A stretch of DNA of 64,000 bases from Haberlea rhodopensis (Eukaryota > Streptophyta > Magnoliopsida > Lamiales > Gesneriaceae), in contig CAJQUN010001159.1 in assembly GCA_907163345.1 (NCBI GenBank), positions 34,065 through 98,064 on the forward strand. The letters run 5' to 3'. This document shows, in pieces, positions 35,352 to 47,850 of the stretch (position 1 is the first letter of the stretch; every line of letters starts with the position of its first letter). The notes under the pieces were generated by a model that saw only the letters and a program-made list of their open reading frames with translations, ran no database searches and had not been told where the DNA came from. The position numbers and the translations under genes were made by a program.

Positions 35352-37485
35352 ATGGACCCGAACGAATGTTCGAAGTGTCATTCTTACAGGTGGTATTTTC
35401 AGAAATTGGAAAAACTAAACCAGAAGCATATGGCAGAAGCTCAACGTTTCAGCCATAAGTGGAAACTTTTACGAGGAACAGGTTTATTATATACAATCGG
35501 AATAAACCATTACAAGAAACTCGAAAGGATGGCTAAGAGGCTCCATCAAGTGAACCTCAAACTACAGTTCGAGTTAGCTGAACTCCAGGAGGACGATCAT
35601 CCTGAACATGAAGATGTGGTTCCAGCTACCAATGATCCAACAGGGTCTGGACCGGATGATTAGGATGGGAGAACCAACCTTTCGAGAAATCAAGCCAGAT
35701 TCTTCTACGATATCCCAAGATCTTAGAGAAATCCAGAAGACAGTGCAGCGCTATGGTTACCTTCAATACCATGTCCCTGCCCATATCCATCAGATTCAGA
35801 GTCAGATGGAGATTATGATTACACATCATTAGGAGATTCGTGAAAACCTTCAAGATGTTCAATCCCGAGTGAAGGAATTGGAGTCAAGGCCAAGTCCGAT
35901 AGGAAGAAGGAACGGAGGATGGTTGCCACCATCTTACGGAACAGAAACCCTTTTACACCAAAAAAGGGAAAGCAGAGGAGGTCCGGAGGCCTTTGACGAA
36001 GACTGAAAAAATGATTGTAGTCCTACGAGGAGAACCATTACATCCCACAAAGTAATGGAAAAAATCAACCTGGAAGATCTTCATGATCTTGCTGATTCAT
36101 TTACGGGATTAAATATCGTAGAAATCAAGACAGGAGAGCTTGTACAAAGACCTCCACCACAAGAGAGCTTCGGGTCACACAATCCACCCGAAGGAGACCA
36201 AAGTATGCCACACAGGGAAGATTTCACCTCAGCAACTTTGGATCCCCCAGTTGGAACAAGGAACCGTTCCAAAGGCCAGATATTCATCAGATGCCCTACG
36301 GGAAATCGCAGCTAGATCCAATCCATCCATATGGACTTATGCTCAACATGGATATTTTGGATTTCAAAAACAGAGAAATTCTTATTGATGAATGTGTTTC
36401 AGCAATGAGAATTGCAGCATGAACACTTGACTTAAGCAAAGAATGATTCATTTTACTTCTAAAAATGAGTCTAGAAGGATCAGTCAAGATTGCCTGGGAT
36501 CTAGGAGACCCAGGAACCAAGGAAAAAGTTTTAGCTGGAGAGCCCCTGAAAGAGATCGTGGACAAGATGGCGAGATTCTTCAAAATCTGTTTCATCGGAA
36601 TAAGCTACTTCGAAGGAATGGAGGAAGAAAAGGCTAAGAAATATAGACAAGCTCTAATTAGCCTGGAACTACATGACATCTGCTATGTAGACGAATACAT
36701 CAAACTCTTTACAGAGTATCGATGGAAGTCGAAGATAGCGGAAAAAGGATGCAGCAGAGCTGTTCTTTGTCAAAATCCCGAGCCCATGGAGAGAAATGCT
36801 TATCCAAGAGTATACACCTCATGCAATCGAGACGGTGTCCAGGAGAATGTAATTTCTTAAAGTAAAGCTTGTGGAGTGGTGCTACCAAGCAAAGCTCCAA
36901 AAGAATTTCAAGAAGCTCAGATGAATCAACAAAATGGCTCATCTTTGTTGTACGGGAAATGATATCCCTACAATCATTGGGAACTACCCACAAAGGCGAA
37001 AGATGAAGAAGCACATAAGTCATCCTTATGCCCGAGGAGGTGGTTTAAGAATAAGTAGGTCTTCATGGAGACTAAAGTTCTGGTCAAAGCAGAAGGCCCG
37101 AAGCTACAGAACGGGGCAAAGATTAGGACCCACAAGGAGTAGAATCTCGTCAACAGGTTCTAATCAAGCTAGTTCGAGCAGAGGAACAACAAATAGGACT
37201 TTCCGACGCACACCTACCCGTGCAAATGAGAGTTTCAGAGATTGTAACTGCTGGACATGCGGAGCGAAAGGACATATCTCTACAGATTGTCCAGAAAACC
37301 AAAGTCGTGGAGTAAGACAGTTCGAGCATACCAAGGAATATGAAGATGCTGTCTATTTCCAGGATTTGGTGCAGGTGTATCAATTTGAGGATATTCCCAG
37401 ATGAAAGCATCTATGAAGAAGAGATCTATGCTACGTGTTTGAGACTCGGACTTCAATACAAAATTTGGAGCAAACTTTTTCCCTA
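35352..37485 (+). pseudogene. Decayed pararetrovirus-like (or LTR gag-like) coding region
   Basis: An 103-codon open frame at 35352-35663 is charged and coiled-coil-like. Further blocks lie in different frames at 36055-36315, 36465-36860 and 36934-37404. The 36465-36860 block has a helical, charged capsid-like texture (EEEKAKKYRQALISLELHDI). A CCHC knuckle, CWTCGAKGHISTDC (C-X2-C-X4-H-X4-C), lies at 37249-37290. It is followed by an acidic segment. The order tRNA-Met site, coiled-coil protein, capsid-like block, zinc knuckle resembles an endogenous caulimovirid. An LTR-retrotransposon gag is the alternative. Stops and frameshifts are numerous, and no protease or RT follows. The copy is a dead fragment, described only as it stands. 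Confidence 0.55.
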
Positions 37486-37868
37486 AGCGAGTTACTTTCA
37501 ACATTGACGGTCCCAACAGAATCAAGATAGCACTCACTCCAATCCTATCCCAAATTCATAATATATTTCACGTACCACAACTGAGGAGATTCATTGCCAA
37601 TCATGTACTCGAAGTAGAACCTTTAGTTGTCGAAGGAAACATGAGTGAACCTACGAAGTATGAAGAAATTCCGATTTGGAATGTGGACTCAAAGGATCAA
37701 GTACTGAGATGAAAGTCCATTCCATACGTCAAAGTCAAATGGCCAAACCGTATGGAGAGAGAAGACTCTTGGGAACCGGAAAAAAATATGCTAGAGAAAT
37801 ACCCCTATCTCTTCCAACAATGATTGACTCAAGTTTCGAGGACGAAACTTCCAATAAGGAGGGAGGGA
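37486..37868 (+). pseudogene. Chromovirus (Ty3/Gypsy) pol tail with chromodomain-like end
   Basis: Pieces read IKIALTPILSQIHNIFHVPQL, then a linker, DSKDQVLR, a stop codon, and KSIPYVKVKWPNRMERED-WEPEKNMLEKYPYLF. These are the integrase C-terminal and chromodomain-like end of Tekay/Del-type chromoviruses, where HVxxLRRY and IPxVKVxW are typical. The frame is broken (TGA near 37708). Next comes TTTCGAGGACGAAACTTCCA with an AGGAGGGAGGG polypurine tract, and the LTR begins at TGTGAAGACCCC (37869). Upstream integrase, RT and gag of this element are missing. Confidence 0.8.
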
Positions 37869-37940
37869 TGTGAAGACCCCAAATTTATGCCCACTTTATT
37901 ACCTAAACTTATTACCCAATTATTATTCTATCTTTTAAAT

Positions 37941-40309
37941 TGTAAGGATCCCCGTGCCCTTAACCCGTTATTAGTATATTAATCCAAGCAATTAGTGCAT
38001 TTAATCAAACATATAGGGGAGAAACCACTTATCACCATACTAATTCATGCCAATAATAAAATTCTTTACATTATTCTATATGATGTCTAGTTTTCCCCAA
38101 CCAAGTCCACATACATATCATGCACCATTATAATACACTAACATGTTCTCAGTTCATTTAACAATTCAATAAATAATTGCGTGCAACTCATAAATGAAGA
38201 CAGAAAGGCCCTTGCATTTTTATACATGCCATATACACATAATAGTGCTCACAGACGAGCATCAAATATGTATGTGTGTATCAAATGTATAAAATATGGT
38301 GCTCAATACCGTCACTGGTATTTTGATCCCTGGAAGCACCTCCAATCCATAGCTCGAGCTCATCTCTAAAGCCATCGATGTACCTAATCACCTGCCCCAA
38401 CAGAGACAGCCCCTACACGGGGTGAGCATACCAATATCCCAAATCCAATAATCATAATGATACAATTCATAATTTACAAAAATGTAAATGCTATGAAATA
38501 TAAAAGATGCTCCTTGGATGGTATCATCCTCATCCGGGATTTCATGTGCCGTCCTTGTTCTCAAAATAACTGAAACCATCAAATTCCCAAATGCAGTTAA
38601 TCATTACATTGATTAACAAACCCAATTGCCATATACCGCTATCATAATCAATAATACCAAATCATTAAACAATGATTACGAATATTCCATGTATCTCACA
38701 TATGGTTCCATCTTTCTCTTTCATTGCTCGCTCTACAATAGCGGCATTTCATTCTCACGCATGCTCAACAGCAGTGGCGTCATAACCGATGTTCGCTCAA
38801 AGGCGACAACATCCAATCATTGCTCGCTCAAAAGCGGCACCATATAATTCCCAATGCATATATATACATTTGTAGCAAATACCATGAACCATGCATTTCC
38901 ATATACATTCAATGCAATACAGTGTGCCAAGCACTCAACAATTACAATTATATTAAAGGGCTATGCTCGTACGTCATACATACCTTATAATCCGTGGTTC
39001 GAGTCCAACCTTGCCTGAGTCCCACGACCCGATGAGTTTAAGTGCTAACATGCAAATAACTCTCAATTAAACATAGACATGCAATCACGTGCCCAAGTAC
39101 TTTCACAACATCCAAATCTATCGTCCATCCATGATGATTACCAAAAATAAAAGCCCCCCGGCTAAGCATGCATAATACCCAAAATATTTCATTTTATAGG
39201 TTAAAAGATAGCCAAAAACCCAACCGAGAATTCCGTTTTATTAACTTTGGCTCCAACCAATCCATTTTAAAAGTATAGCATTCCCATTGGAATGTAGACA
39301 CTGCCCCGGAAACGGGCCATTTAAACCTCGATTCCAAAATCCCAACATTTTCCAAAATTTTCAAAAAAATAAAAATTTGCAAGCGGCGATCGATCGCCTA
39401 TAACATCGTGATAGATCACCTCCATCTAGAGGCCAAACCAGTGCTCATTCGCGATCGATCGCCAACCCACTCGCGATCGATCGCCGAGGCCACGCGATCG
39501 ATCGCTTGCACTGTTCATCATCACCAAAAATCGAGCTGCTCGTCGCGATCGATCGCCCCTCCTCGGCGATCGATCGCCAACTGCGATTTTTCGAAACATT
39601 CGAGCTTCCATGATGTTTTTCACACCCAAACTCAAAACCAACACCCCCTACACCTTCAACACCTCAAACACCCTTAAAACTCAATAAAATTTCCAACAAC
39701 AAAATTTAGGATTTTTACCCAAAATCCACAAATCCAAATCTAACATTAATACTGAATCAAAATCAACAATACTACTACCAAATCGAAGACAATGACGAGG
39801 GGAAGACTAATACCTGATTATCTTCGAGAAAATCGGCTCCCGAGCCAAGCTACAAACGATTTTCTTCCAAGGGCAAAAGAGGGGAAATGGGGTAAAGGGT
39901 TTGAGCGTGGAGTGAGGGAAGAGAGAGAAGGGTTCCGTGCCAAATGACGGAATACCAAGTCCACTTGGTATATATATAGTACCAAAACTCGAAAACTACC
40001 AATCCCTTCACAAATACATCACGATTCATTAAATATCACCTGCTTTTAAAAATTATCTCTCTAACCTCAATTCTCATCACCAGCCCCAGTACAAAGTACT
40101 CCGGACCCCAAATCCCACCAAAGACCAAATTCCAAGGTTATCACCACGATGAGGATACAATCTCATCCCTTGGATCCAACGACTCCAAAAACAGGATTTA
40201 AAATCCCCGGGAGTCCCAAAATCACAATTAATACATGATTGCCACAGATAAAATCCATTAAGGATTATTACCACACCAGGATTAGTACCAATAATTCCCG
40301 GGTATCACA
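37941..40309 (-). repeat. 3' LTR of the LARD element
   Basis: Left copy of the long terminal repeat. It holds the GCGATCGATCGC cluster at 39386-39577 and TCGC...GCGGC micro-hairpins near 38728-38845. Near the outer U3 side, AAGTACTCCGGACCC and the TTGGTATATATATAG TATA-like stretch (39965) are seen in both copies. No open frame of note. Confidence 0.9.
39386..39577. repeat. Cluster of GCGATCGATCGC palindromes, left LARD LTR
   Basis: Six perfect copies of the 12-bp palindrome GCGATCGATCGC lie at 39386, 39451, 39472, 39494, 39545 and 39566, plus a degenerate copy (GTGATAGATCAC) near 39407. Spacers are 9-53 bp and unrelated to each other. Matching copies occur in the right LTR. Confidence 0.93.
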
Positions 40310-43148
40310 ATTATCCCCCACTAATAAAATTTCATCCTCAAAATTTGCACGGCGTACTCCATGTATCGCCGAGACCACACAATCCAAACGGATCTATATC
40401 GCCGATTCATGAACATATCATGAACGACATTCCAACCGCGAGGACACTGACCCCGCACCAAAATCCGGAATGGAGTAAACCTCCCCAAACCATCACAACC
40501 GTAACAGAACGTCAGCATACTCCCAATGCTAACCGTCTCAAAAGCAGTTAGCCCAAACCTAACTGCAAATCAAACGAATCATTCGTGATTCCAAATTAGA
40601 TATCGCTACGATGATATCTTTGTGATTTAGCCTACGATGTTAACCATACATCGTTACCAAGGAAACCACCAGTACACTACAATGTACTCATACCACATCC
40701 GGCTTCCGCTTTCCAAGTCCATCTCCATCAAAGGAGTAGTTGCACAACATTGCAACACAGATTGGGCCACAACACGACCCCGATCAATACGAAACACATC
40801 TCCAAAGATGTCTACAACCGCGTGTTCCAAGAAATCACATCTTGGTCCGAACACACTATAGAGACTCCACAAGGTCTCAGGTTCTCGAAAGGACATGCAA
40901 GAATAATCGATTGCATTCCCGCCACACGTGTCAATCACGACACTAAACAAATCCGAATCCTGGCCATCCCTCGTTCATCCTGGGATTCAACAATCCTAAA
41001 ACATGGAGGCTATCGAATTGACCAGCAAGAATTACCATGGTCCCAAAACCCGACAATCCCTCCTCGGGGGAAGTCAACCGGACCTCACGATTATTCCTCA
41101 GAATACATCGTGCCATCGAGATTACCAATCTCAAGGTGCCACAATCTCTCACAGAGATTCACCAAACCAAGCGTACTAATCCGATACTCAACAAGTACCA
41201 AAACGCGGGCATTCGTACACACATACATGCCCAAGTACCTACACAACATGCATACTCAACGCAATAGGCTTGGGTATCTACAATCATACCCAAAGTCCCA
41301 AAATCTACTGTCAATCCCCAGCTATTCTCACCTCGCAGAGAATAATGATTGACAGACAAACGGTAAATGGCGTGATTCCGACATCAACACCTCACAAACC
41401 GACTCATTGAATCTCCCAAAGATTCCCAATCGGTAGGTAAATACTACCTTCCTCACAAGGAAAAACGTCAAGGACTCATGACCCTCCAATCTCGAACCTT
41501 CGTTCGGAAAACCTGGATATATTTATGCCCAAAACATATCCCAGAACCAAAAATACGCAACTGGTCCAGAATAGTGCATCAAACCACTATCACCAAACCG
41601 AAACCCGTATACGCCATGTAAACTCAAACTAACGATGCCCTGTACTAATGACATAGTACTTCACAAACTCGAGCATTACCCCGGAGACGTCTCCTCGAAC
41701 GTCTCACAGGAAGTACGAAGCCATCACCTAGTCCAACACTAGTAGGGCTTTCCCCCGGTTGATTCACAATCAACCCTCAACCAATACCAGCTGTCTCCAT
41801 GACATTACAATCCAAATCTCCCCAAGAGATAAAATCAATACAGTAGTGTTACCCCACTAGCTATAACCCACAAATCCAATTGTGACTCCCGTTGCATTCC
41901 ATATGCAAGGATACTCAACTAGAGCTAACAACGACCTGTTGACACTCGTGTTGGTACTACCAACAAAATTGAGCTGTCCAAGTACAAGCCCCTCAAAACG
42001 ATAAACGTAAAAACGTTCCCGTGAGGTATTCCCTACCTCAATCATCATGCCACATAGAGACTATAAAAGTTTATCATAAGTCCTCATCGTATCATCATAC
42101 GATTCACCGAACTTGGTCACAACGTGCAGTATAATCGCCATAACAAGCACACTATAACACTGCTACAATACCTGGCTAGCAAAACGCTGCCTCCATAGGC
42201 TTATACCAAGCCCACCAACGTATCGTTCGTCCCAACCCGGTACACCATACCGTAACATCCATTAGAGTAGTGGGTCATCACCCAATATTTCTCTAATACC
42301 AATGCACAAAGGACATCTCGACGTCCTTTCTCAACCACAAAGCAATCCTAATCCCGTAGGATTAATTCCACACCCTCAGGGGTGGTGTGATCATGTCCAC
42401 CACATGTCACATTGGTATAAGCAGTAGTTTCCTTAATAGCTACTCCTATTACCAGTCACATGGCCATAGCCATTCCAACGAGTATACCCGAAGGTACCAC
42501 TACTCGACAATTATTTACCTCTATTGCATGATGAAGTACACTCACCGGTGCAATGCATCCAATAATCCATCGAGCAAACCTGCTCGGCATAAAGGTCTCG
42601 TCAACTAATGACCCAGACATTACCACGTGTTCACCATTGGTACTCAAACCATACGACTAAATACATATACATAAATGTATTATTCATCGAAACGACGCTA
42701 CACGTCTACATAGACATCCACTACGTCATCGTCATCTCGTGACGGTACCTGTCAACATATGGCATTCAAAATAACTTCGTCAACTTGTGACGGTACATAT
42801 CGAAACACGGCATCCATAGCCTCATCGTCAAACACATGACGGTATATGTATGTCAATGCATATCATCCATAATAATGCTAATAAAACAGTAATATGCCAT
42901 ACCTCATCGCTAACAAGATAGCGGCATACCTGTCCCCGTCGTCCAACAGTGGCACGCAATCAGCACCCATCGCTCGTAGGCGGCATAATCCAGTGCTACG
43001 TACATAGCGGTATAACTCATCGCTATAGAATTAGCGGCATGATCCCTCGCCATAAAGTCAGCGGCATAAAACATCGCTATAAATATATGGCGGTATGAAC
43101 CATCGTCATAGATGTTGCGGAATGTACCATCGCTATATAATATCTGGC

Positions 43149-43460
43149 GGCATGAACCATCGCCATAGAATAGCGGAATAAACCATCGCTATGAATACCC
43201 GGTGGCAATAACCATCGCCAATAGAATAGCGGAATGAACCATCGCTATGAATACCCGGCGGCATGAACCATTGCCAATAGAATAACGGAATGAACCATCA
43301 CTATGAATACCCGGCGGCACGAACCATCGCCAATAGAATAGCGGAATGAACCATCGCTATGAATACCCGGCGGCATGAACCATCGCCAATAGAATAGCGG
43401 AATGAACCATCGTTATTAATACCCGGCGGCATGAACCATCGCCAATAGAATAGCGGATCC
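43149..43460. repeat. ~56-bp tandem repeat with TCGC/GCGG hairpin halves
   Basis: About 5.5 copies of ATGAACCATCGCTATGAATA, CCCGGCGGC, then ATGAACCATCGCCAATAGAA, TAGCGGA. Each unit has two halves, each opening with ATCGC and closing with GCGG or CGGC, so each half can pair as a small hairpin. Looser versions of the same half-unit extend left to about 42900. Confidence 0.9.
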
Positions 43461-43774
43461 CTAGTCTTGTTACAGTAGTGTATTTTAATGCAACCGCGGC
43501 ACTAATACCCCTCGCTTCGACATATTAGCGTCATAGAATAACCTCGCTCAAATGCGACATGCGGCAAAATCCTCGCTTCAACATTTGGCGGCAAATATTC
43601 TTTCCTCGCCACGATATGACAGCGGCAAGTATTCTATCATCGCGTCAAGTGACAGCGGCAAGGCATTTAAAATCATCACTCATCCATAACAACGACTCAT
43701 GGGACATTCACAAAGCATTCCATCTATACCTGCAACACAATGCATATTCCATATCCCAAAATACATCACCATGA

Positions 43775-43995
43775 GTGTATTTTAATGCACCTCGCTCAAA
43801 TGTGACATGCTGCAACACCCTCGCTTCAACATTTGGCGGCAAAGCATTAAAATCATCACTCCTATATATACAACCACAATGAGTGTATTTTAATGCACCT
43901 CGCTCAAATGCGACATGCGGGAACACCCTCGCTTCAACATTTGGCGGCAAAGCATTAAAATCATCACTCCAATATATATATGCAACCACAATGCA
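43775..43995. repeat. ~117-bp tandem repeat with inverted borders
   Basis: Two near-identical copies of a unit that opens GAGTGTATTTTAATGCACC and closes GGCAAAGCATTAAAATCATC followed by ACTCC. A partial third copy lies to the left (43465-43690). Opening and closing borders are inverted repeats of each other (TTTTAATGC / GCATTAAAA), so each unit is a larger stem around inner TCGCTTCAACATTTGGCGG hairpins. Confidence 0.85.
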
Positions 43996-44426
43996 TAATC
44001 CATATTTTATATAAAATGCAGGTTACCGTTTCGTGTCTTTCAACCCTGGCCTTAGCCTTTCATGTCATAGTGTCCCTACATGAATAATCGCAATCCATGA
44101 GCACATAATAATCCATATTCACCACGATATAATTATAATAAGTAAATGCATAAACCATGAGTACAAAGTACTTCCTGTATCCCAATGCATTTCAAAGTGC
44201 TCCCTTTGGTTGTCCCTGTGCTACAACTCACAATCATAATCAACAGATTATATTATGATTCCATAGATGTCATGACATATAATTGTTCCACTATGATCAC
44301 ATATCATAAATGCACATAAACAAAATAGTTGTGTCACACAACACTAACTACCATCATGCATATTTATGTGCTACTCATTTCCATCAATATGATTCTAGGC
44401 CCTCAACAGCCCCAAAAGAGCAAACC

Positions 44427-44440
44427 TGGCTCTGATACCA
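44427..44440 (-). promoter_or_regulatory. Primer binding site of the LARD element
   Basis: TGGTATCAGAGCCA on the minus strand, four bases from the inner edge of the 5' LTR. It is complementary to initiator tRNA-Met and sets the element's orientation. Confidence 0.9.
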
Positions 44441-44444
44441 CTAA

Positions 44445-46814
44445 TGTAAGGACCCTCGTGCCCTTAACCCGTTATTAGTGTATTAATCCAAGCAATTAGT
44501 GCACTTAATCAAACATATAGGGGAGAAACCACTTATCACCATACTAATTCATGCCAATAATACAATTCTTTACATTATTCCATATGATGTCTAGTTTTTG
44601 CCCAACCAAGTCCACATACATATCATGCACCATTATAATACACTAACATGTTCTCAGTTCAATTAGCAATTCAATAAATAATTGCGTGCAACTCTTAAAT
44701 TAAGAGAGAAAGGCCCTTGCCATTTTATACATGCCATATACACATAATAGTGCTCACAGACGAGCATCAAATAGGTATGTATGTATCAAATGTATAAAAT
44801 ATGGTGCTCAATACTGTCATTGATATTTCGATCCCTGGAAGCACCTCCAATCCATAGCTCGAGCTCATCTCTAAAGCCATCGATGTACCTAATCACCTGC
44901 CCCAACAGAGACAGCCCCCCACACGGGGTGAGCATACCAATATCCCAAATCCAATAATCATAATGATACAAAATTCATAATTTACAAAAATGTAAATGCT
45001 ATGAAATATAAAAGATGCTCCCTGGATGGTATCATCCTCATCCAGGATTTCCTGTACCGTCCTTATTCTCAAAATAACTGAAACCATCAAATTCACAAAT
45101 GCAGTTAATCATTACATTGATTAACAAACCCAATTGCCATATACCGCTATCATAATCAATATACCAAATCATTAAACAATGATTACGAATATTCCATGTA
45201 TCTCACATATGGTTCCATCTTTCTCTTTCATTGCTCGCTCTACAATAGCGGCATTTCATTCTCACGCATGTTCAACAGCAGTGGCGTCATAACCGATGTT
45301 CGCTCAAAGGCGACAACATCCAATCATTGCTCGCTCAAAAGCGGCACCATATAATTCCCAATGCATATATATACATTTGTAGCAAATACCATGAACCATG
45401 CATTTCCATATACATTCAATGCAATACAGTGTGCCAAGCACTCAACAATTACAATTATATTAAAGGGCTATGCTCGTACGTCATACATACCTTATAATCC
45501 GTGGTTCGAGTCCAACCTTGCCTGAGTCCCACGACCCGATGAGTTTAAGTGCTAACATGCAAATAACTCTCAATTAAACATAGGCATGCAATCACGTGCC
45601 CAAGCACTTTCACAACATCCAAATCTATCGTCCATCCATGACGATTACTAAAATAAAAGCCCCCAGCTAAGCATGCATAATACCCAAAATATTCCATTTT
45701 ATAGGTTAAAAGATAGCCAAAAACCCAACTGAGAATTCCGTTTTATTAACTTTGGCTCCAACCAATCCATTTTAAAAGTATAGCATTCCTATTGGAATGT
45801 AGACATTGCCCCGAAAACGGGCCATTTAAACATCGATTCCAAAATCTTAACATTTTCCAAAATTTTCAAAAAAATAAAAATTTGCAAGCGGCGATTGATC
45901 GCCTATAACATCGCGATCGATCGCCTCCATCCAGAGGCCAAACCAGTGCTCATTCGCGATCGATCGCCAATCCTCGCGATCGATCGCCGAGGCCACGCGA
46001 TCGATCGCCCGCACTATTCATCGTCACCAAAAATCGAGCTGCTCATCACGATCGATCGCCCCTCCTCGGCGATCGATCGCCAACTGCGATTTTCCAAAAA
46101 ATTCAAGCTTTCATGGTGTTTTTCACACCCAAACTCAAAACCAACACCCCTTACACCTTCAACACCTCAAAAACACCCTTAAAACTCAATAAAAACTCCA
46201 ACAACAAACTTTAGGATTTTTACCCAAAATCCACAAATATAAATCTAACATTAATACTCAACCAACATCAACAACACTACTACCAAATCAAAGACAATGA
46301 CGAGGGGAAGACTAATACCTGATTATCTTCGAGAAAACCGGCTCCCGAGCCAAGCTACCAACGATTTTCTTCCAAGGGCAAAAGAGGGGAAATGGGGGAA
46401 AGGGTTTGAGTGTGGAGAGAGGGAAGAGAGAGAAGGGTTTCGTGCCAAATGACGGAATACCGAGTCCACTTGGTATATATATAGTACCAAAACTCCAAAA
46501 CTACCAATCCCTTCACAAATACATCATGATTCATTAAATATCATCTGTTTTTAAAAATCATCTCTCTAACCTCAATTCCCATTACCAGCCCCAGTACAAA
46601 GTACTCCGGACCCCAAATCCCACCAAAGACCAAATTCCAAGGTTAGCACCACGATGAGAATACAATCTCATCCCTTGGATCCAACGACTCCAAAAACAGG
46701 ATTTAAAATCCCCGGGAGTCCCAAAACCATAATTAATACACGATTGCCACAGATAAAATCCATTAAGGATTATTACCACACCGGGATTAGTACCAATAAT
46801 TCCCGGGTATCACA
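44445..46814 (-). repeat. 5' LTR of the LARD element
   Basis: Right copy of the long terminal repeat, with the same layout as the left copy. It includes a GCGATCGATCGC cluster between about 45891 and 46080, in which the first copy has decayed to GCGATTGATCGC and another to ACGATCGATCGC. Confidence 0.9.
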
Positions 46815-47850
46815 TAAATACCTAATAATATCACCCAATTAATATCATACCTTTTAACACACCTTAATCCTTGCCATGGAAGAACAAAAATCTTGGGACT
46901 TGCCACCCTAAATTTCCCACCGTAGCTATATATAACCCTCTTCACTTAACCATAGGCTACTACTCATCATCCTTGAAGTATTGGCACTCACCACCTTGAA
47001 GTATTGACACTCACCATTCACACATAAAACTTTCGAAAAACCTCAAGGTAGATAGGAGGAGTTTCCCACCACTTTCTCAACCCGGATCTCGCTTCGGTTA
47101 TCCATCATGTAAGTGGATTTTTGCTATCATTCCATTCGTTTTCAAACTTTATGTATGCTTTAAATCTCGATTGAACAACCCTATGAAAAGTACGTTTTAA
47201 ATCAAACAAGTATGTGACATGATCATGAATGAAGGACAAAGTGCTACGTGTGTATGAGTCACCACTTGATTCGGCGGGGCAAAGTGCTACACGATGTGGG
47301 CGTGCCACATGCATGAGAGTCACATCTTGATCCTTAAGAGCAAAGTGATATGCCACTGGAGCCACCCTTTGAATCCAATAAGTCGTTATGTGAATATGTG
47401 AAAGATATGTGTTTATGAGTAAGAAATGTGTTTATATGCCAAGATCTATGGATTTGATAAAGAAATGTTTAAAATGATTTCTGCTATGAAAATATATGTG
47501 TTTTTATTATGTTCAATCGGCCCCTACTTGCTGAGTATTTTCCCTCACCCCTTACCTCCCCGCCTAGACAAGACGAAAAGAAGAGATCGAGGAAAAATTA
47601 CAAGAACAATTTTGGAGATGATGATCCACGAAGAACCTTCAAGAATTTATTAGTTTTATTTACGCTTCCGCATATTTGATTTAATCCGAGACAATTGTAT
47701 TTTGTAAATATCAATTGTAAAGACGATTATTATTTTCTATGGAATAAATAGACTGGTTTTTCTCATAGATCTATACACGAGGCTTGTTGATTTTGAATTA
47801 ATGTTTGGAATCAACGCCGGTGTCACGCGCTCCGATCTCGGGACGTGACA

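Larger units (their letters stand above)
40310..44444 (-). other. Non-coding interior of the LARD element
   Basis: On the minus strand the left edge preserves a relic of the conserved Gypsy tail (TTTTGAGGATGAAATTTTAT, complement of 40327-40346) before the polypurine tract. The largest open frame (40750-41352 on +, 200 codons) lies antisense to the element and shows no domain. 42660-44000 is dominated by TCGC...GCGG micro-hairpins. 44030-44290 resembles part of the large Gypsy LTRs at 53020 and 59760 (ATGCATAAACCATGAG / ATGCATAAACCATAGA, TGTCATGACATA). The LARD and that Gypsy family are thus related. Confidence 0.6.
37941..46814 (-). mobile_element. Complete non-coding LTR element (LARD type), minus strand
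   Basis: Two direct repeats of ~2.37 kb (37941-40309 and 44445-46814) begin TGTAAGGA-CC and end GGGTATCACA. They are flanked by TAAAT on both sides (37936-37940 and 46815-46819). A reverse-complement tRNA-Met primer site (TGGCTCTGATACCA, 44427-44440) lies four bases left of the right repeat. A reverse-complement polypurine tract (TTATCCCCCAC, 40311-40321) lies right of the left repeat. Both fix the orientation as minus. The 4.1-kb interior has no recognisable gag or pol in any frame. This fits a large retrotransposon derivative that must be mobilised in trans. The two LTRs differ by scattered substitutions and small indels, so insertion is fairly young. Confidence 0.9.
37869..47850 (+). mobile_element. 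3' LTR of the chromovirus, split by a later insertion
   Basis: The LTR starts TGTGAAGACCCC at 37869, runs to 37940, is interrupted by the LARD-type element, and resumes after the TAAAT duplication at 46820. It ends CTCGGGACGTGACA at 47850. Without the insertion it is about 1.1 kb. It contains a TATATATAA box near 46930 and the CCCCTACTTGCTGAGTATTT phrase (47521) typical of Tekay/Del LTRs. It runs straight into a Copia pol relic at 47851. Confidence 0.8.

Noticed and set aside
36934..37404. A stand-alone zinc-knuckle host gene
   Set aside because: The knuckle sits in a row of frame-broken retroelement-like blocks after a tRNA-Met primer site, so a retroelement origin is more likely.
44427..44440. 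Possible tRNA gene fragment (tRNA-Met-like match)
   Set aside because: Only a short 3'-end complement is present, next to an LTR; it is a primer binding site, not a tRNA gene.
47105..47365. 86-codon minus-strand open frame
   Set aside because: It lies wholly within the chromovirus LTR and has no domain.
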